A stretch of 64,000 nucleotides of DNA, taken from positions 2,923,001-2,987,000 of the forward strand of contig NZ_FXWM01000001.1 in assembly GCF_900177675.1 (NCBI RefSeq). The letters are read 5' to 3'. The translations under genes were made by a program, and so were the position numbers. Shown here piece by piece: positions 27,321 to 36,532 of this stretch. The stretch is from Bacillus sp. OV166 (GTDB lineage Bacteria; Bacillota; Bacilli; Bacillales; Cytobacillaceae). How positions within the stretch are numbered: position 1 is the first letter of the stretch; each line of letters starts with the position of its first letter. The notes below the pieces were generated by a model that made no database searches, had not been told where the DNA came from, and saw nothing but the letters and a program-made list of their open reading frames with translations.

Positions 27321-28133
27321 ATGAAAGTTGAGTCTTTTTTATGTGCTGCCCCTCATAAAAGTGTAAGTGAAGATTCAATCGTATTAAATGAAAAGATAAA
27401 TGTCTATGGGGTTTTTGATGGGGCAACTCCATTAATGCCATTCAAAGATGAAAACGGAATGAACGGTGCTTATTTAGCATCAAATATATTTAAAGATTAT
27501 TTCTTAAGACTCTACCGAAGTAACCTTTCATTAGTTGAAGGAATCATGGCTGCTAATAGAATGTTGAGAGAACACATGGGAAAATACAAGGTGAATCAGG
27601 AAAAATATGAAAATCTTTGGTCAACATGTGCTGCAATTATAAAGATTGAAAAAGACGGAAAGATTTCTTATGCTCAACTTGGTGATTGTATGATCATTGC
27701 TGAGTATCAAAACGGAACCATAAAAGCCTTAACAAGGGATACCGTAAAAGATATAAGTTATAGAGCGAAGGCATGGCGTGAACAACAAAGAAAGCAAGGA
27801 CTTAAAATTCCAGATGAGGAGTATTATCAGGATCTTACTCAACAGCTTATCTTTAATCGTTCATTAGCTAATAAGGAATATGGTTACACTGTAGCTAATG
27901 GAAAAAAAGAAGTTTTCAATCTTATTCAGCATGGTCAAGTAAATATCAGTGAAATCAAAACAATATTAATGATAACAGATGGCCTTTTTCATCCAAACTA
28001 TTCAATTGAAGAAACATTTAAAAAGATACATAGAATCGGTTTACAAGTATATTCTTGTGCCTTAGAACAATATGAGAAAAGGAATAATCTTCGTTCAGAT
28101 GATAAGACGGGGATCATGATTAAGCTTATGTGA
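27321..28133 (+). CDS. PP2C-like serine/threonine phosphatase domain protein
   Basis: 270 residues. The metal-binding aspartates of PP2C phosphatases are visible in VFDGATPL, QLGDCMII, ITDGLF and RSDDKTG. Likely a stand-alone cytosolic Ser/Thr phosphatase. The middle insertion (about 150-190, KAWREQQRKQGLKIPDEEY) is unusual. GAAGGTGG precedes the ATG. Fifteen bases separate it from the amidase gene, so the two form an operon. Confidence 0.75.
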   Translation: MKVESFLCAAPHKSVSEDSIVLNEKINVYGVFDGATPLMPFKDENGMNGAYLASNIFKDYFLRLYRSNLSLVEGIMAANRMLREHMGKYKVNQEKYENLWSTCAAIIKIEKDGKISYAQLGDCMIIAEYQNGTIKALTRDTVKDISYRAKAWREQQRKQGLKIPDEEYYQDLTQQLIFNRSLANKEYGYTVANGKKEVFNLIQHGQVNISEIKTILMITDGLFHPNYSIEETFKKIHRIGLQVYSCALEQYEKRNNLRSDDKTGIMIKLM

Positions 28134-28148
28134 TGAGGAGAAGTCTAC

Positions 28149-28646
28149 ATGAAAGTAGAACCGGGAATGATTAAAGATCTTAATTTATCGTTTAAAGAAC
28201 CGCTTATTGCTTTAAAAGATGTCATGTACATCATTGTACACCATACAGAAGATATAGGTTGGGATATTAATAAGACGCATAGGTTTCATCAGGATCATCG
28301 TCTATGGAGTGGAATAGGATACAATTTTTTTATTGAGGAAAATGGTGAAATTATTAAAGGAAGAGGATACCATGTTGGAGCACACGCATATTCATATAAT
28401 GAAAAATCAATAGGTATTTGTTTAGCTGGTAATTTTGATATTCATACTCCATCAATAGAGCAGCTAAAATCATTGAGTAAACTATGCATTTTCCTTTTAC
28501 ATCAATTTAATTTATCAACTACTCACATTCTGGGACATCGTGAATTAAAAGGGGTCACAAAAAGTTGTCCAGGTAAAAACTTTAATATGGACCAATTCAG
28601 AGAATCTATTAAGATGCAGTGGCCAAATGATAAAGATAAAAAGTGA
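28149..28646 (+). CDS. N-acetylmuramoyl-L-alanine amidase (PGRP/Amidase_2 type)
   Basis: 165 residues, no signal peptide. Amidase_2 zinc site: His in IIVHHTE, His in LGHREL and Cys in KSCPG; GIGYNFFIEENGEIIKGR and VGAHAYSYN are typical. It cleaves the muramoyl-alanine bond in peptidoglycan. Without a secretion signal it could act after lysis, in the spore or with a holin. It follows the PP2C gene by 15 bases. Confidence 0.88.
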   Translation: MKVEPGMIKDLNLSFKEPLIALKDVMYIIVHHTEDIGWDINKTHRFHQDHRLWSGIGYNFFIEENGEIIKGRGYHVGAHAYSYNEKSIGICLAGNFDIHTPSIEQLKSLSKLCIFLLHQFNLSTTHILGHRELKGVTKSCPGKNFNMDQFRESIKMQWPNDKDKK

Positions 28647-28828
28647 AGTTCAAACAAGACACATGATAAAGTTCTTGAAAAATATGAGGTTAAATTTTTT
28701 AGTGTAAAGATTCGGGGCTTTAAAGAAAATAGAAATTCAAAACCAAGATGTATTTTGAGGGATTTCAAATACATCTTGGTCTTAAACATTTAGTGATTAA
28801 AAAAAGGAAGTACTTTTATAAAATAAAC

Positions 28829-29145
28829 TTAATCAAAATAAACTGCTTCATGGGGATTTTTTAAGTATTTAAAAGCCATCTCAATTTGTGTTTTTGTATT
28901 CCGAGCTGTTGACAGAGGAGGCAGGTTGTTTTCAGCAAAGAACTTCACTTCACTTGTTTCAATTCCTTTAGCTGGCTGCCCGCCAATTATTTCACATTGA
29001 ATAAATATTTTATAAACATGAAAAGCAGAAGGAGGATGTGGGTGGCACTTTTTATCGGTTACAGCTAATATTTTGATTGGTTTCACATTAAATCCCGATT
29101 CTTCTTTTACTTCCTTAACAGCGACTTCACTTGGGGTATGTCCGA
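28829..29145 (-). pseudogene. Nudix hydrolase, 5'-truncated
   Basis: The frame carries the second half of the Nudix box (TPSEVAVKEVKEESGF) and a complete C-terminal half (ILAVTDKKCHPHPPSAFHVYKIFIQCEI...). The sequence before the box (about 29146) is replaced by a hairpin terminator and the N-terminal domain is absent. The first in-frame ATG is inside the domain (29086). Deletion remnant. Confidence 0.75.
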
Positions 29146-29155
29146 GTAACGAAAA

Positions 29156-29202
29156 AGCCTAATTTCTCAATTTTAATGCTGAGAAATTGGGCTATTTATT
29201 TA
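29156..29202. terminator. hairpin at the truncation point of the Nudix remnant
   Basis: AGCCTAATTTCTCA ... TGAGAAATTGGGCT stem. From here to 29507 I see no gene. Confidence 0.7.
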
Positions 29203-29507
29203 AGAATTTCCTTAACGTTGTAAATCCGCATTTTCCTGACGGCCCCCCCTTAAGTAGTGGATATCGTCTTTTTTCCTCCCAAATTAAAGGGGATTAGCAG
29301 TGTTAATGGTTAAAGTTACTATTATATTATTTTTGACAATTTAGTTCAATTTGAGTAAGGTAACTTAGTAAGTTGCAAACAATAGTGTATGAAGTATCTT
29401 TTATTACATTTTTCATGATAGGGTTAAAAACTCTTACTATATATGAATTTTCCTTAAAATGTTCGTAGTAGAGATGAAGTAAACTATCATTACTAGGAGG
29501 AATTATT

Positions 29508-30170
29508 ATGTCAAACTCTCAAACTATAGATAGGCTCGAACAGCAAATGTTCTTAGATGTTATCCGTGAACGTCGATCTGTTCGTACATTTGATCCAACA
29601 GTGCGGATCTCACGCGAAGAAATGACCGAAATGCTGGAGCTAGCAACGTTGGCTCCTTCGTCTTCGAACCTGCAACCATGGCGGTTTCTAGTCATCGATA
29701 AACTGGAGTTAAAGAAAAAGCTTTTGCCAATCGCGTTTAACCAACAACAAGTAGTCGAAGCTTCTGCCGTTATTGCTGTGCTTGGCGATGTGGAAAGCTA
29801 CAAAAAAGCCGAAAAAATTTATGGACAGGCAGTTGAAGCCGGCTTTATGCCGGCTGATACGGCTAAATCATTCATCGAACGAACAGTTGGCATGTACTCA
29901 AACTTGCCGTCTGAAGTGGCTCGTCAAATCGTATATACTGATGGAGGCCTTATCTCGATGCAACTCATGCTTGTCGCCCGATCCAAAGGTTACGACACTG
30001 TTCCGATGGGAGGGTACGATAAAGCGAAGTTCGTAGAAGCTTTCGGAATTTCCGAACAATTTGTGCCGGTTATGCTCATTGCAATTGGGAAAGCAACAAA
30101 ACCAGGACATCCTACTACACGTCTTCCTATTGAGGATGTAGCGTTCTTTAACGAATTGCCATCAGAATGA
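29508..30170 (+). CDS. nitroreductase-family protein (YdgI-like)
   Basis: 220 residues. FMN-dependent NAD(P)H nitroreductase family: RRSVRTFDP (FMN phosphate), APSSSNLQPWRF and GGLISMQLMLVARSKGYDTVPMGG are family hallmarks. Reduces nitro, quinone or related compounds in the cytosol. AGGAGGAATTATT before ATG. Monocistronic. Confidence 0.9.
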   Translation: MSNSQTIDRLEQQMFLDVIRERRSVRTFDPTVRISREEMTEMLELATLAPSSSNLQPWRFLVIDKLELKKKLLPIAFNQQQVVEASAVIAVLGDVESYKKAEKIYGQAVEAGFMPADTAKSFIERTVGMYSNLPSEVARQIVYTDGGLISMQLMLVARSKGYDTVPMGGYDKAKFVEAFGISEQFVPVMLIAIGKATKPGHPTTRLPIEDVAFFNELPSE

Positions 30171-30255
30171 ATCTCCCCATCACTAAAGCGAGGGGTTTCA
30201 TAAAATGATAATACAAAAGAAACGAAGTATTTAAAATCAAAAATAAAAAACTTTA

Positions 30256-30290
30256 TTCTAACCCCGTTCTTTCTTAGAACGGGGTTAGAA
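30256..30290. terminator. 15-bp perfect-stem hairpin
   Basis: TTCTAACCCCGTTCT ttctt AGAACGGGGTTAGAA. There is an A-rich run on the left and only a short T content on the right, so it terminates best on the minus strand. No gene is seen between 30171 and 30505. Confidence 0.6.
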
Positions 30291-30505
30291 GTGTTGAGGT
30301 ACTACTTTTGACTAACTTTGTGACTTCTATGAAGTAGATGGCAACTAGAACCTTTCCCGTGACCATGTTCGTGAAAAAGCAAGTGAGGCTTAATAGTCTA
30401 TTTAAAAATCATATAGAATAAGTATTAAAGAAAATGTAATTGAAAAGTGGGGTTACAAGACTAATAGAAGACTTAGATTAAACGATAGGTAGAGGGGGAC
30501 ATAAA

Positions 30506-31090
30506 ATGGAAGCAATCGTCTTAGCTGCTGGATATTCCAGCCGAGCGAATACATTTAAAATGACATTGCCTCTGGGGGAAATGTCCATATTGGAGCATAC
30601 CTTATCTAAATTTGAAGGATTATGCAGCAGGGTCATCGTCGTAGCTGGGTTTCAAGCGGAACTCATCCAAGAGAAAATGGAAAAAATCACCAGTAAAAAT
30701 GCCTATTCATTTCAGATCAAGTTTGTTCATAATGAAGACTTTAACAATGGAATGTTTAGTTCCATTCAAAAGGGCTGTAACGAAGTAACTGAACCAAGCT
30801 TCTTTATAACACCCGGAGATTGTCCGCTTGTTAAAAAAGAGACCGTTCATCTAATATCAGAACACAAAGGGAACGTCGTTATTCCCAGCTTTCATTATAA
30901 AGGCGGCCATCCCATCAAATTATCAAGCGAAGTGAAACAGAAAATTCTCGAAACCAATCCAGAAAGCAATTTGCGTGCGGTCCTGGGCGGTTTCGAAAAA
31001 ATGTACATAAATGTAGATGACCCGGGAGTAATAATGGATGTTGATACACTGGAGGATTACCAAAAAGCCTTAGATTATTATAAAGGATGA
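30506..31090 (+). CDS. MobA-like nucleotidyltransferase (molybdenum-cofactor cytidylyltransferase type)
   Basis: 194 residues. NTP-transferase fold with the VLAAGYSSRA substrate loop, ITPGDCPLV metal site and KGGHPIKL motif of the MobA/MocA group. MocA enzymes load CMP on molybdopterin for xanthine-dehydrogenase-type enzymes. One such large subunit lies at 49807, but the link is an inference. GAGGGGG before ATG. Confidence 0.82.
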   Translation: MEAIVLAAGYSSRANTFKMTLPLGEMSILEHTLSKFEGLCSRVIVVAGFQAELIQEKMEKITSKNAYSFQIKFVHNEDFNNGMFSSIQKGCNEVTEPSFFITPGDCPLVKKETVHLISEHKGNVVIPSFHYKGGHPIKLSSEVKQKILETNPESNLRAVLGGFEKMYINVDDPGVIMDVDTLEDYQKALDYYKG

Positions 31091-31339
31091 TATATTTCGA
31101 TACAGAATCTAGATTTGATACATTTAATTGAATTAAAATTATTTTTTATATTGAACAATTTATAAATTTTATAGTTTAAGTTTCTAGAGCATTTCTTTGT
31201 AATAGGAATGCTTTTTATCTTTGTCTAAAATTAATAATTGTTTCACAACAAAAATATTATTAAAAATAATAAAAATTTATTGAAAAACGATAAAAAGTGT
31301 ATTAAAATCCAATTAACAATAAATTAGCGAGGTGCTTTT

Positions 31340-31822
31340 ATGAAAAGAGGAACAACATTATTTTTAAAGATAGCTGATATTCTTATTGGAATTCCGGTTC
31401 TTGCTTTGTGTATCTTTTTGGTGCCTGAGATAGGGAATGTTGTAGCAAAATTGCTTCCAGAGTTTGCTTATATAAAATATCTCGTTTCCATCGTTTTTTA
31501 TGCATCGGCGATTCCTTTTTACTTTGCTTTGTATCAGGCTTTCAAACTATTACGTTATATTGACAAAAATAAAGCCTTCTCGCAAATTTCTGTATTAGCT
31601 TTAAAGAAAATCAAAAACTGTGCCATCACAATCAGTATCTTGCATGTACTAGTCTTGCCGTTTTTCTATCTCTTTGCGGAGAAAGACGACGCCCCAGGAG
31701 TCATCTTTGTCGGATTGGTTGTACCTTTTGCTTCCATGGTGATTGCCGTTTTTGCTGCTGTTCTTCAAAAGCTTTTAAAAGAAGCGATTGATATAAAATC
31801 AGACAATGATTTAACGGTATAA
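31340..31822 (+). CDS. DUF2975 membrane protein, paralogue 1
   Basis: 160 residues, four predicted membrane helices, DUF2975. In this family the membrane protein is regularly followed by a small XRE regulator. Here the regulator after paralogue 1 is only a remnant (31836-31905). Paralogue 2 starts 115 bases later and shares the N-terminus RGTTLFLKI.../RGATFFLKG... and the LRYIDKNKAFS helix. GAGGTG before ATG. Confidence 0.8.
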   Translation: MKRGTTLFLKIADILIGIPVLALCIFLVPEIGNVVAKLLPEFAYIKYLVSIVFYASAIPFYFALYQAFKLLRYIDKNKAFSQISVLALKKIKNCAITISILHVLVLPFFYLFAEKDDAPGVIFVGLVVPFASMVIAVFAAVLQKLLKEAIDIKSDNDLTV

Positions 31823-31835
31823 GGCAAAAACATAG

Positions 31836-31905
31836 CAAATATAATCAGGATCAAAGTGATGCTGACTAAAAGAAAAATAAAGGTAATTGATTTGAAAACG
31901 TAAGG
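31836..31905 (+). pseudogene. remnant of XRE regulator between the DUF2975 paralogues
   Basis: ATAATCAGGATCAAAGTGAT GCTGACTAAAAGAAAAAT... aligns base for base with the first 60 bases of the intact regulator gene at 32428 but has stops and ends after about 20 codons. A decayed duplicate. Confidence 0.75.
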
Positions 31906-31937
31906 AACGCATGGACATTATTAGAGAGGTGTTTTCT

Positions 31938-32417
31938 ATGAACCGAGGGGCAACTTTTTTCCTAAAGGGAGTTATTCTTCTTATTGGAATTGTGGCAATT
32001 GCATTGTGTATATTTTGGGCGCCTGAGATAGCCAGTAGAGATGCAGAAGCGCATCCAGAGACTGCTTACTTGCAATATCCCTTTTTACTATCAGCCTATT
32101 TATTATCTATTCCATTTTTCATCGCACTGTATAAAGCATTTAAACTATTAATTTACATTGATAAAAACAAGGCTTTCTCTGAATTATCTGTTAGAGCTTT
32201 GAAGGTTATCAAGTGCTGTGCCATCACAATCAGTGCCTTGATTGTTGCAGGAATTAAATTCGTCGCTATATATATGGAAGGTGACAGAGCAGGTGTCATA
32301 GCAATGGGATTATATTCGACCTTTGCTTTAAGCGTAATCGCAACCTTTGCTGGTGTCCTCCAAAGGCTTGTACATGAAGTCGTAGAAATAAAATCTGAAA
32401 ATGATTTAATAGTGTGA
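31938..32417 (+). CDS. DUF2975 membrane protein, paralogue 2
   Basis: 159 residues, four membrane helices, DUF2975. ATG 31938 has GAGAGGTG nine bases upstream; the in-frame ATG 31911 lacks a site. The stop is 10 bases before the XRE gene, so the two are co-translated. Likely a membrane partner or sensor for the regulator. Confidence 0.82.
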   Translation: MNRGATFFLKGVILLIGIVAIALCIFWAPEIASRDAEAHPETAYLQYPFLLSAYLLSIPFFIALYKAFKLLIYIDKNKAFSELSVRALKVIKCCAITISALIVAGIKFVAIYMEGDRAGVIAMGLYSTFALSVIATFAGVLQRLVHEVVEIKSENDLIV

Positions 32418-32427
32418 GGTGGATAAC

Positions 32428-32643
32428 TTGGCAATTATAATCAATATTGATGTGATGCTGGCTAAAAGGAAAATGAGCGTAACTGAACTTTCGGAGAGGG
32501 TTGGGATTAAAATGGCGAACCTTTCCATTCTGAAAAACGGGAAAGCAAAAGCGTTTCGTTTTTCAACATTAGAAGCGATATGTAAGGCTTTGGATTGTCA
32601 ACCTGGAGATATTTTAGAGTACAAAAGCGATGAAGAGACTTAA
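32428..32643 (+). CDS. XRE-family HTH regulator (YozG-like)
   Basis: 71 residues, one Cro/CI helix-turn-helix (KMSVTELSERVGIKMANLSILKNGK) plus C-terminal ALDCQPGDILEY typical of the small regulators paired with DUF2975. TTG 32428 lies six bases after GAGGTGG; GTG 32419 is an alternative overlapping that site. Confidence 0.85.
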   Translation: MAIIINIDVMLAKRKMSVTELSERVGIKMANLSILKNGKAKAFRFSTLEAICKALDCQPGDILEYKSDEET

Positions 32644-32701
32644 AAATACGGATTGATTATGGCTAACGGGCAGAATAGATAGTGGAAATAATAAAAGTGA
32701 T

Positions 32702-32746
32702 TAATGCGGCTTTAGCTCTATATTCAATAGGGCTAAGGCCGTTTCA
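32702..32746 (+). terminator. hairpin terminator after XRE gene
   Basis: GCGGCTTTAGCTCTAT ... ATAGGGCTAAGGCCGTTT imperfect stem. Confidence 0.65.
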
Positions 32747-32848
32747 TCGTTTTTGAAAGCTATTATGATTATAGGAACTTTAAAGATTTAACAGAGGATT
32801 ATTAAATTCCTTTATAATTATAACAAACAAAAAATAGATTATTTAAGG

Positions 32849-33631
32849 ATGGCTGATAACTTGAAAACAAAAGCTAAATATCAAACTTGGATTCGAATTT
32901 ACAAACTACTTATTTTTTTGGTTATTTCACTCATTCTTCTCTTGGTTACATTTTTACAGGTTAATTTATATCTGCGCGTCCTGTCAGGGATTTTAGCGTT
33001 GCCTTTTATTTATATAGCATTTATACTTTCTTATTCTGTTTACCAATTCGCAGCATTTGGGGGGAATTATCAGTCAAAAATACATGATTTAATTGTTGCC
33101 AAGGTGAATTGGGATGGAAAAGGAAAAATACTAGATATAGGAACAGGCAGTGGTTCACTGATTATTAAACTGGCAATGACTTTTCCTAAGTCCTTTTTAA
33201 CTGGAATTGATTATTGGGGCGGGAATTGGGAATATTCGAAAGCTCAATGCCAACAAAATGCTGAAATAGAAGGGGTCTCTGATAGGATTGATTTTCTGAA
33301 AGCAAGTGCTGCAGAGCTCCCTTTTAATGATGATGATTTTGATGTAATTGTAAGTTGTCTAACATTTCATGAAGTAAAAGATAGAAGAAATAAAACTGAA
33401 GTAATTAAAGAGGCATTAAGAGTGTTAAAACCTGGTGGTGAATTTGTCTTCTTAGATTTGTTTATGGATGAAAAAATATTTGTGGATGAAAAAGAGCTCT
33501 TAAAAGTCTTAAAGAACCATGGTGTATCTGAAATGAATGGCTACAAACTTGCTAAAGTAATGAAATTGCCAAAGCTGTTATTAAACAAAAAAGTATTAGG
33601 AAATGCAATGATTTTGAGTGGAAGAAAATAA
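32849..33631 (+). CDS. membrane-anchored class I SAM methyltransferase
   Basis: 260 residues. Two hydrophobic helices near the N-terminus (about 18-70), then a Rossmann methyltransferase core: ILDIGTGSGSLI (motif I), GIDYW, DVIVSCLTFHEV and LRVLKPGGEF. Substrate unknown. ATG 32849 has no ribosome binding site; TTG 32861, ten bases after AAGGATGG, may be the true start. Confidence 0.85.
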   Translation: MADNLKTKAKYQTWIRIYKLLIFLVISLILLLVTFLQVNLYLRVLSGILALPFIYIAFILSYSVYQFAAFGGNYQSKIHDLIVAKVNWDGKGKILDIGTGSGSLIIKLAMTFPKSFLTGIDYWGGNWEYSKAQCQQNAEIEGVSDRIDFLKASAAELPFNDDDFDVIVSCLTFHEVKDRRNKTEVIKEALRVLKPGGEFVFLDLFMDEKIFVDEKELLKVLKNHGVSEMNGYKLAKVMKLPKLLLNKKVLGNAMILSGRK

Positions 33632-33689
33632 GTGAATACTAATTTGCTTGTGAAAATAGCAATGTCTTTTCTATTATAACGGTAACTAC

Positions 33690-34020
33690 TAAATTTAGGA
33701 ATTCGTTTCCCGGTTTTGGGTTCCTTTATTTTAGCTGTTGGGTTTTTGGGAATATGCCCTTCTGCATGAGACGATCGAAATAAAGATTTCATAAAACGAA
33801 TTCGATGAGCCAAACTTGCAGGCTTAAGGACTTCACTTGATTTTGCTAAATAAGCTTTTAATTGAATTGATCCGTAGTGAGCGTATCAAGTTGAACATCA
33901 TTAAAAAAGCGTATAAGTAAGCCGGACTGTAGTTTTTATGCTTTTAATGTTTGCGTCGAAAAGCCTTTAAGACGTTTATCAGATTCATACGTTTCCCATC
34001 CTTGAGATAATAACAAGTTC
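33690..34020 (-). pseudogene. degraded tyrosine recombinase (N-terminal part)
   Basis: On the minus strand the conceptual translation reads QGWETYESDKRLKGFSTQTL, RFFNDVQLDTLTTDQ and, in another frame, SLAHRIRFMKSLFRSSHAEG...IPKNPTAKIKEPKTGKRIPKF. This is the SAM-like N-terminal domain of phage-type integrases/XerC, with stops and frameshifts; the catalytic domain is missing. A relic of a mobile element. Confidence 0.7.
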
Positions 34021-34139
34021 ATCTCTCCCCAAAAAATTCTTTTTTTCAGGAATTATTGACCTGTTTCACGAAATTGAAACCGCACTCAGTTCTTATTAAG
34101 TTAAAAGGGCAGGTTAATTGAATAAGCAAATAAATCATA

Positions 34140-34184
34140 AAGGAGACTACCTGTTTTTTCTAAGGTAATCTCCCTTTTTCATCG
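34140..34184. terminator. hairpin terminator 3' of TetR gene
   Basis: GGAGACTACCT ... AAGGTAATCTCC stem with T run; it can stop transcription on either strand. Confidence 0.65.
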
Positions 34185-34190
34185 AAGGAT

Positions 34191-34808
34191 TTACTTTTTC
34201 AAACCAGCTGCAAAGAAGGGTCCATTAACTGTTATGGTTGATAGGATTTGAGCCATTTCTTGAGGAGATTCTTTCCTGCCACTATTCAACCATTGTTGAA
34301 TTACACCTATATGTGCAGACGAAATGTAAGAAGCTAAATATTGTCCTGGCACAAGTAAATTTTCCTCCTTAATAAGTGCGTTTGGATCATTTCCAAACAG
34401 CGTTTTCCACATAAAATCTTTCAGCCTTGTTTGAAAGGTTAAATCGCCTTTTGGACCTAACACAGCTTTCATAAAACCACTATTTTCATTAAGAAACTCA
34501 AATATTAAAACTGCAAGGGAAAATGGTGTTGCATTCGGTGAGTTAGTTTCAAGTGCAGCAATAACACCTGGTAAGTTCTTTTTTGCAAGTCTGGACATCT
34601 CAAGCATAATCTCTTCTTCGCATTTGGTGATTAAATCAAATTTGTCTTGATAGTGTGCATAAAATGTACCCCTATTAATTTTTGCTCTAGTTGTTATGTC
34701 CTTAACAGTAATGGTATCGAAACCATTTTCATCTATCAACTCAACTAGTGCATCTCGGATTGATTCTTTTGTCCGAATGACCCGTAAATCCGTATTACTA
34801 TCTCGCAA
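34191..34808 (-). CDS. TetR/AcrR-family regulator
   Basis: 205 residues. N-terminal TetR HTH (ITVKDITTRAKINRGTFYAHYQDKFDLI, about 27-55) and a C-terminal domain like TetR_C_7. TTG start, seven bases from AAGGAGG. Divergent from the YhgE/Pip-like gene and probably represses it. Confidence 0.88.
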   Translation of the reverse strand: MRDSNTDLRVIRTKESIRDALVELIDENGFDTITVKDITTRAKINRGTFYAHYQDKFDLITKCEEEIMLEMSRLAKKNLPGVIAALETNSPNATPFSLAVLIFEFLNENSGFMKAVLGPKGDLTFQTRLKDFMWKTLFGNDPNALIKEENLLVPGQYLASYISSAHIGVIQQWLNSGRKESPQEMAQILSTITVNGPFFAAGLKK

Positions 34809-34921
34809 GCTACTTCCTCCTTAATTTTATCCAACACATTTATTAAAGATGTTCCATAACCAACACATCTGCCATTTTTGATTATTGAAACAGAACTTGA
34901 TTTCACTTTATAATTTGAATG

Positions 34922-34948
34922 TAATAAACAACAAGTTGTTCATTATTA
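34922..34948. promoter_or_regulatory. putative TetR operator
   Basis: TAATAAACAACAAGTTGTTC ATTATTA: near-perfect dyad centred on AACAACAAGTTGTT, overlapping the promoter region between the divergent TetR and YhgE-like genes. Confidence 0.6.
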
Positions 34949-34976
34949 TAACGCAAAACCAAGGAGGATAAAAAAT

Positions 34977-36161
34977 ATGTTCAAAAACAAACTGGTATTG
35001 CTGTCACCAATCATTGCATTGGCTGTTATTTTTATTTTTTCACTAACATTATTTCCATCAGTACAGCCACAACCCAAAAATCTGCCTATTGCAATCGTAA
35101 ATGAGGATGAGGGAGTGCAAATCCCTAATCAACCTGAAATGAATATGGGTAAAACCATCGTTGAAGCGATGCAAAAAAATTCAAAAGCAACAACAGATGA
35201 AGACACTGCTGTAAAATGGGTTGAAGTAATAACAGCAGAGGAAGCACAAAAAGGAATGGATAATCAAAAATATTATGCAGCATTGGTCATTCCGAAGGAT
35301 TTCAGTGCTAAGCAGGCATCATTAAGGACACAAGCACCTTCTTCACCTGAAGTTCAAATATATATCAATCAGGGAATGAATACAGCAGCTTCAACGATGG
35401 CAGGACAGGTCTTGAATGGAGTAGTTGACAATATGAACAATAAAATTCGTACCCAACTACTTGATGGTTTTGAAAAACAAGGTGCACCTTTAACAGCAAA
35501 ACAAGCTGCAAGTTTAGCAACTCCTATTTCAAAAAAAGTCACAAATGTTAATGAAATTGGTACTAATAGTGCAAGCGGAAATTCTCCTGTTTCCTTATTT
35601 CAGCCATTATGGATAGGAAGCTTGGCAGGTGCTGCTATTATCTTTATCGCTGTTAGTAAATTATCAATTACAAATCGGAAAGAGAACCTTATCGCAAAGA
35701 TAGGACAGATTTTAATAGGTGTGGTCGTTTCCCTTGTCGTTGGATTTGGTTTAACTTGGCTGGCAGGTGATATGGTAGGACTCCATATTCCACAGTTTAC
35801 GGACACAGCTTTATTCCTTTCGATTACTTCCTTTTGCTTTTTCCTAATGATTTCAGCGGTACTTTCGTGGTTGGGAATCAGAAGTATCGGTATTTTTGCC
35901 TTATTGTTATTCTTTGGGGCACCATTGCTTTCAATGGCTCCAGAAATGATGTCTCCATTTTATCGAGATTGGATTTATTCTTGGTTACCAATGCGATTTA
36001 TGATACAAGGTTTGCGTGATTTATTCTTCTTCGGAAAAGGATTAACTTGGAGTTCGTCCGTATCTACCCTTGTATGGATTGGAGCAGTAAGTATGGTAAT
36101 CATACTAGCTTCTGCTTTAAAACTTAATTCAATAAAATACAAAACACAAAACCAAAATTAG
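34977..36161 (+). CDS. YhgE/Pip- or ABC-2-like membrane protein
   Basis: 394 residues. One N-terminal membrane helix, an extracytoplasmic domain (about 35-205, PIAIVNEDEGV near its start), then five C-terminal helices. This is the layout of YhgE/Pip and ABC-2 permease-like proteins often involved in drug or lipid export and found as targets of divergent TetR regulators. AAGGAGGA upstream. Substrate unknown. Confidence 0.82.
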   Translation: MFKNKLVLLSPIIALAVIFIFSLTLFPSVQPQPKNLPIAIVNEDEGVQIPNQPEMNMGKTIVEAMQKNSKATTDEDTAVKWVEVITAEEAQKGMDNQKYYAALVIPKDFSAKQASLRTQAPSSPEVQIYINQGMNTAASTMAGQVLNGVVDNMNNKIRTQLLDGFEKQGAPLTAKQAASLATPISKKVTNVNEIGTNSASGNSPVSLFQPLWIGSLAGAAIIFIAVSKLSITNRKENLIAKIGQILIGVVVSLVVGFGLTWLAGDMVGLHIPQFTDTALFLSITSFCFFLMISAVLSWLGIRSIGIFALLLFFGAPLLSMAPEMMSPFYRDWIYSWLPMRFMIQGLRDLFFFGKGLTWSSSVSTLVWIGAVSMVIILASALKLNSIKYKTQNQN

Positions 36162-36177
36162 AGGGTTAACAATAAAC

Positions 36178-36213
36178 AAGCCGTTTCCTTATGGGAAACG
36201 GCTTGTTTTAGCA
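36178..36213 (+). terminator. terminator of YhgE-like gene
   Basis: CAAGCCGTTTCC ttat GGGAAACGGCTTG then TTTT. Confidence 0.9.
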
Positions 36214-36235
36214 AAAAGTTTGTGAATAAACGCAC

Positions 36236-36261
36236 TTCAACTAACGGGTGCGTTCGTTGAA
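36236..36261 (+). repeat. minimal AACTAACGGGTGC palindrome
   Basis: TTCAACTAACG-GGTG-CGTTCGTTGAA, 11-bp arms with one mismatch and a GGTG loop. This looks like the basic unit of the element family dispersed over 36-63 kb. Confidence 0.7.
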
Positions 36262-36532
36262 CAAGCTAAAGGCAAAATTCATAATCATTATTTTGATCTT
36301 CCATTAAAGGGCGCTTTTCTTTAATAAGATTGGATCTTCTATAATCGTCCGCGATCATCTAATAAAGAATGTAAGTGTAACGTAAAAAATTGTTAGTATT
36401 CAGTTATGTTTTTGTTGACGAACGTACGTTCTGTGATTTAAAGTATATTTATGGGTAATAATGGTTGGTGGTTACTGCCACTTGGAAATTTCTTAAGCAT
36501 TGTAAAAAAAGTTAGAACTAAGGAGCTGTTGA

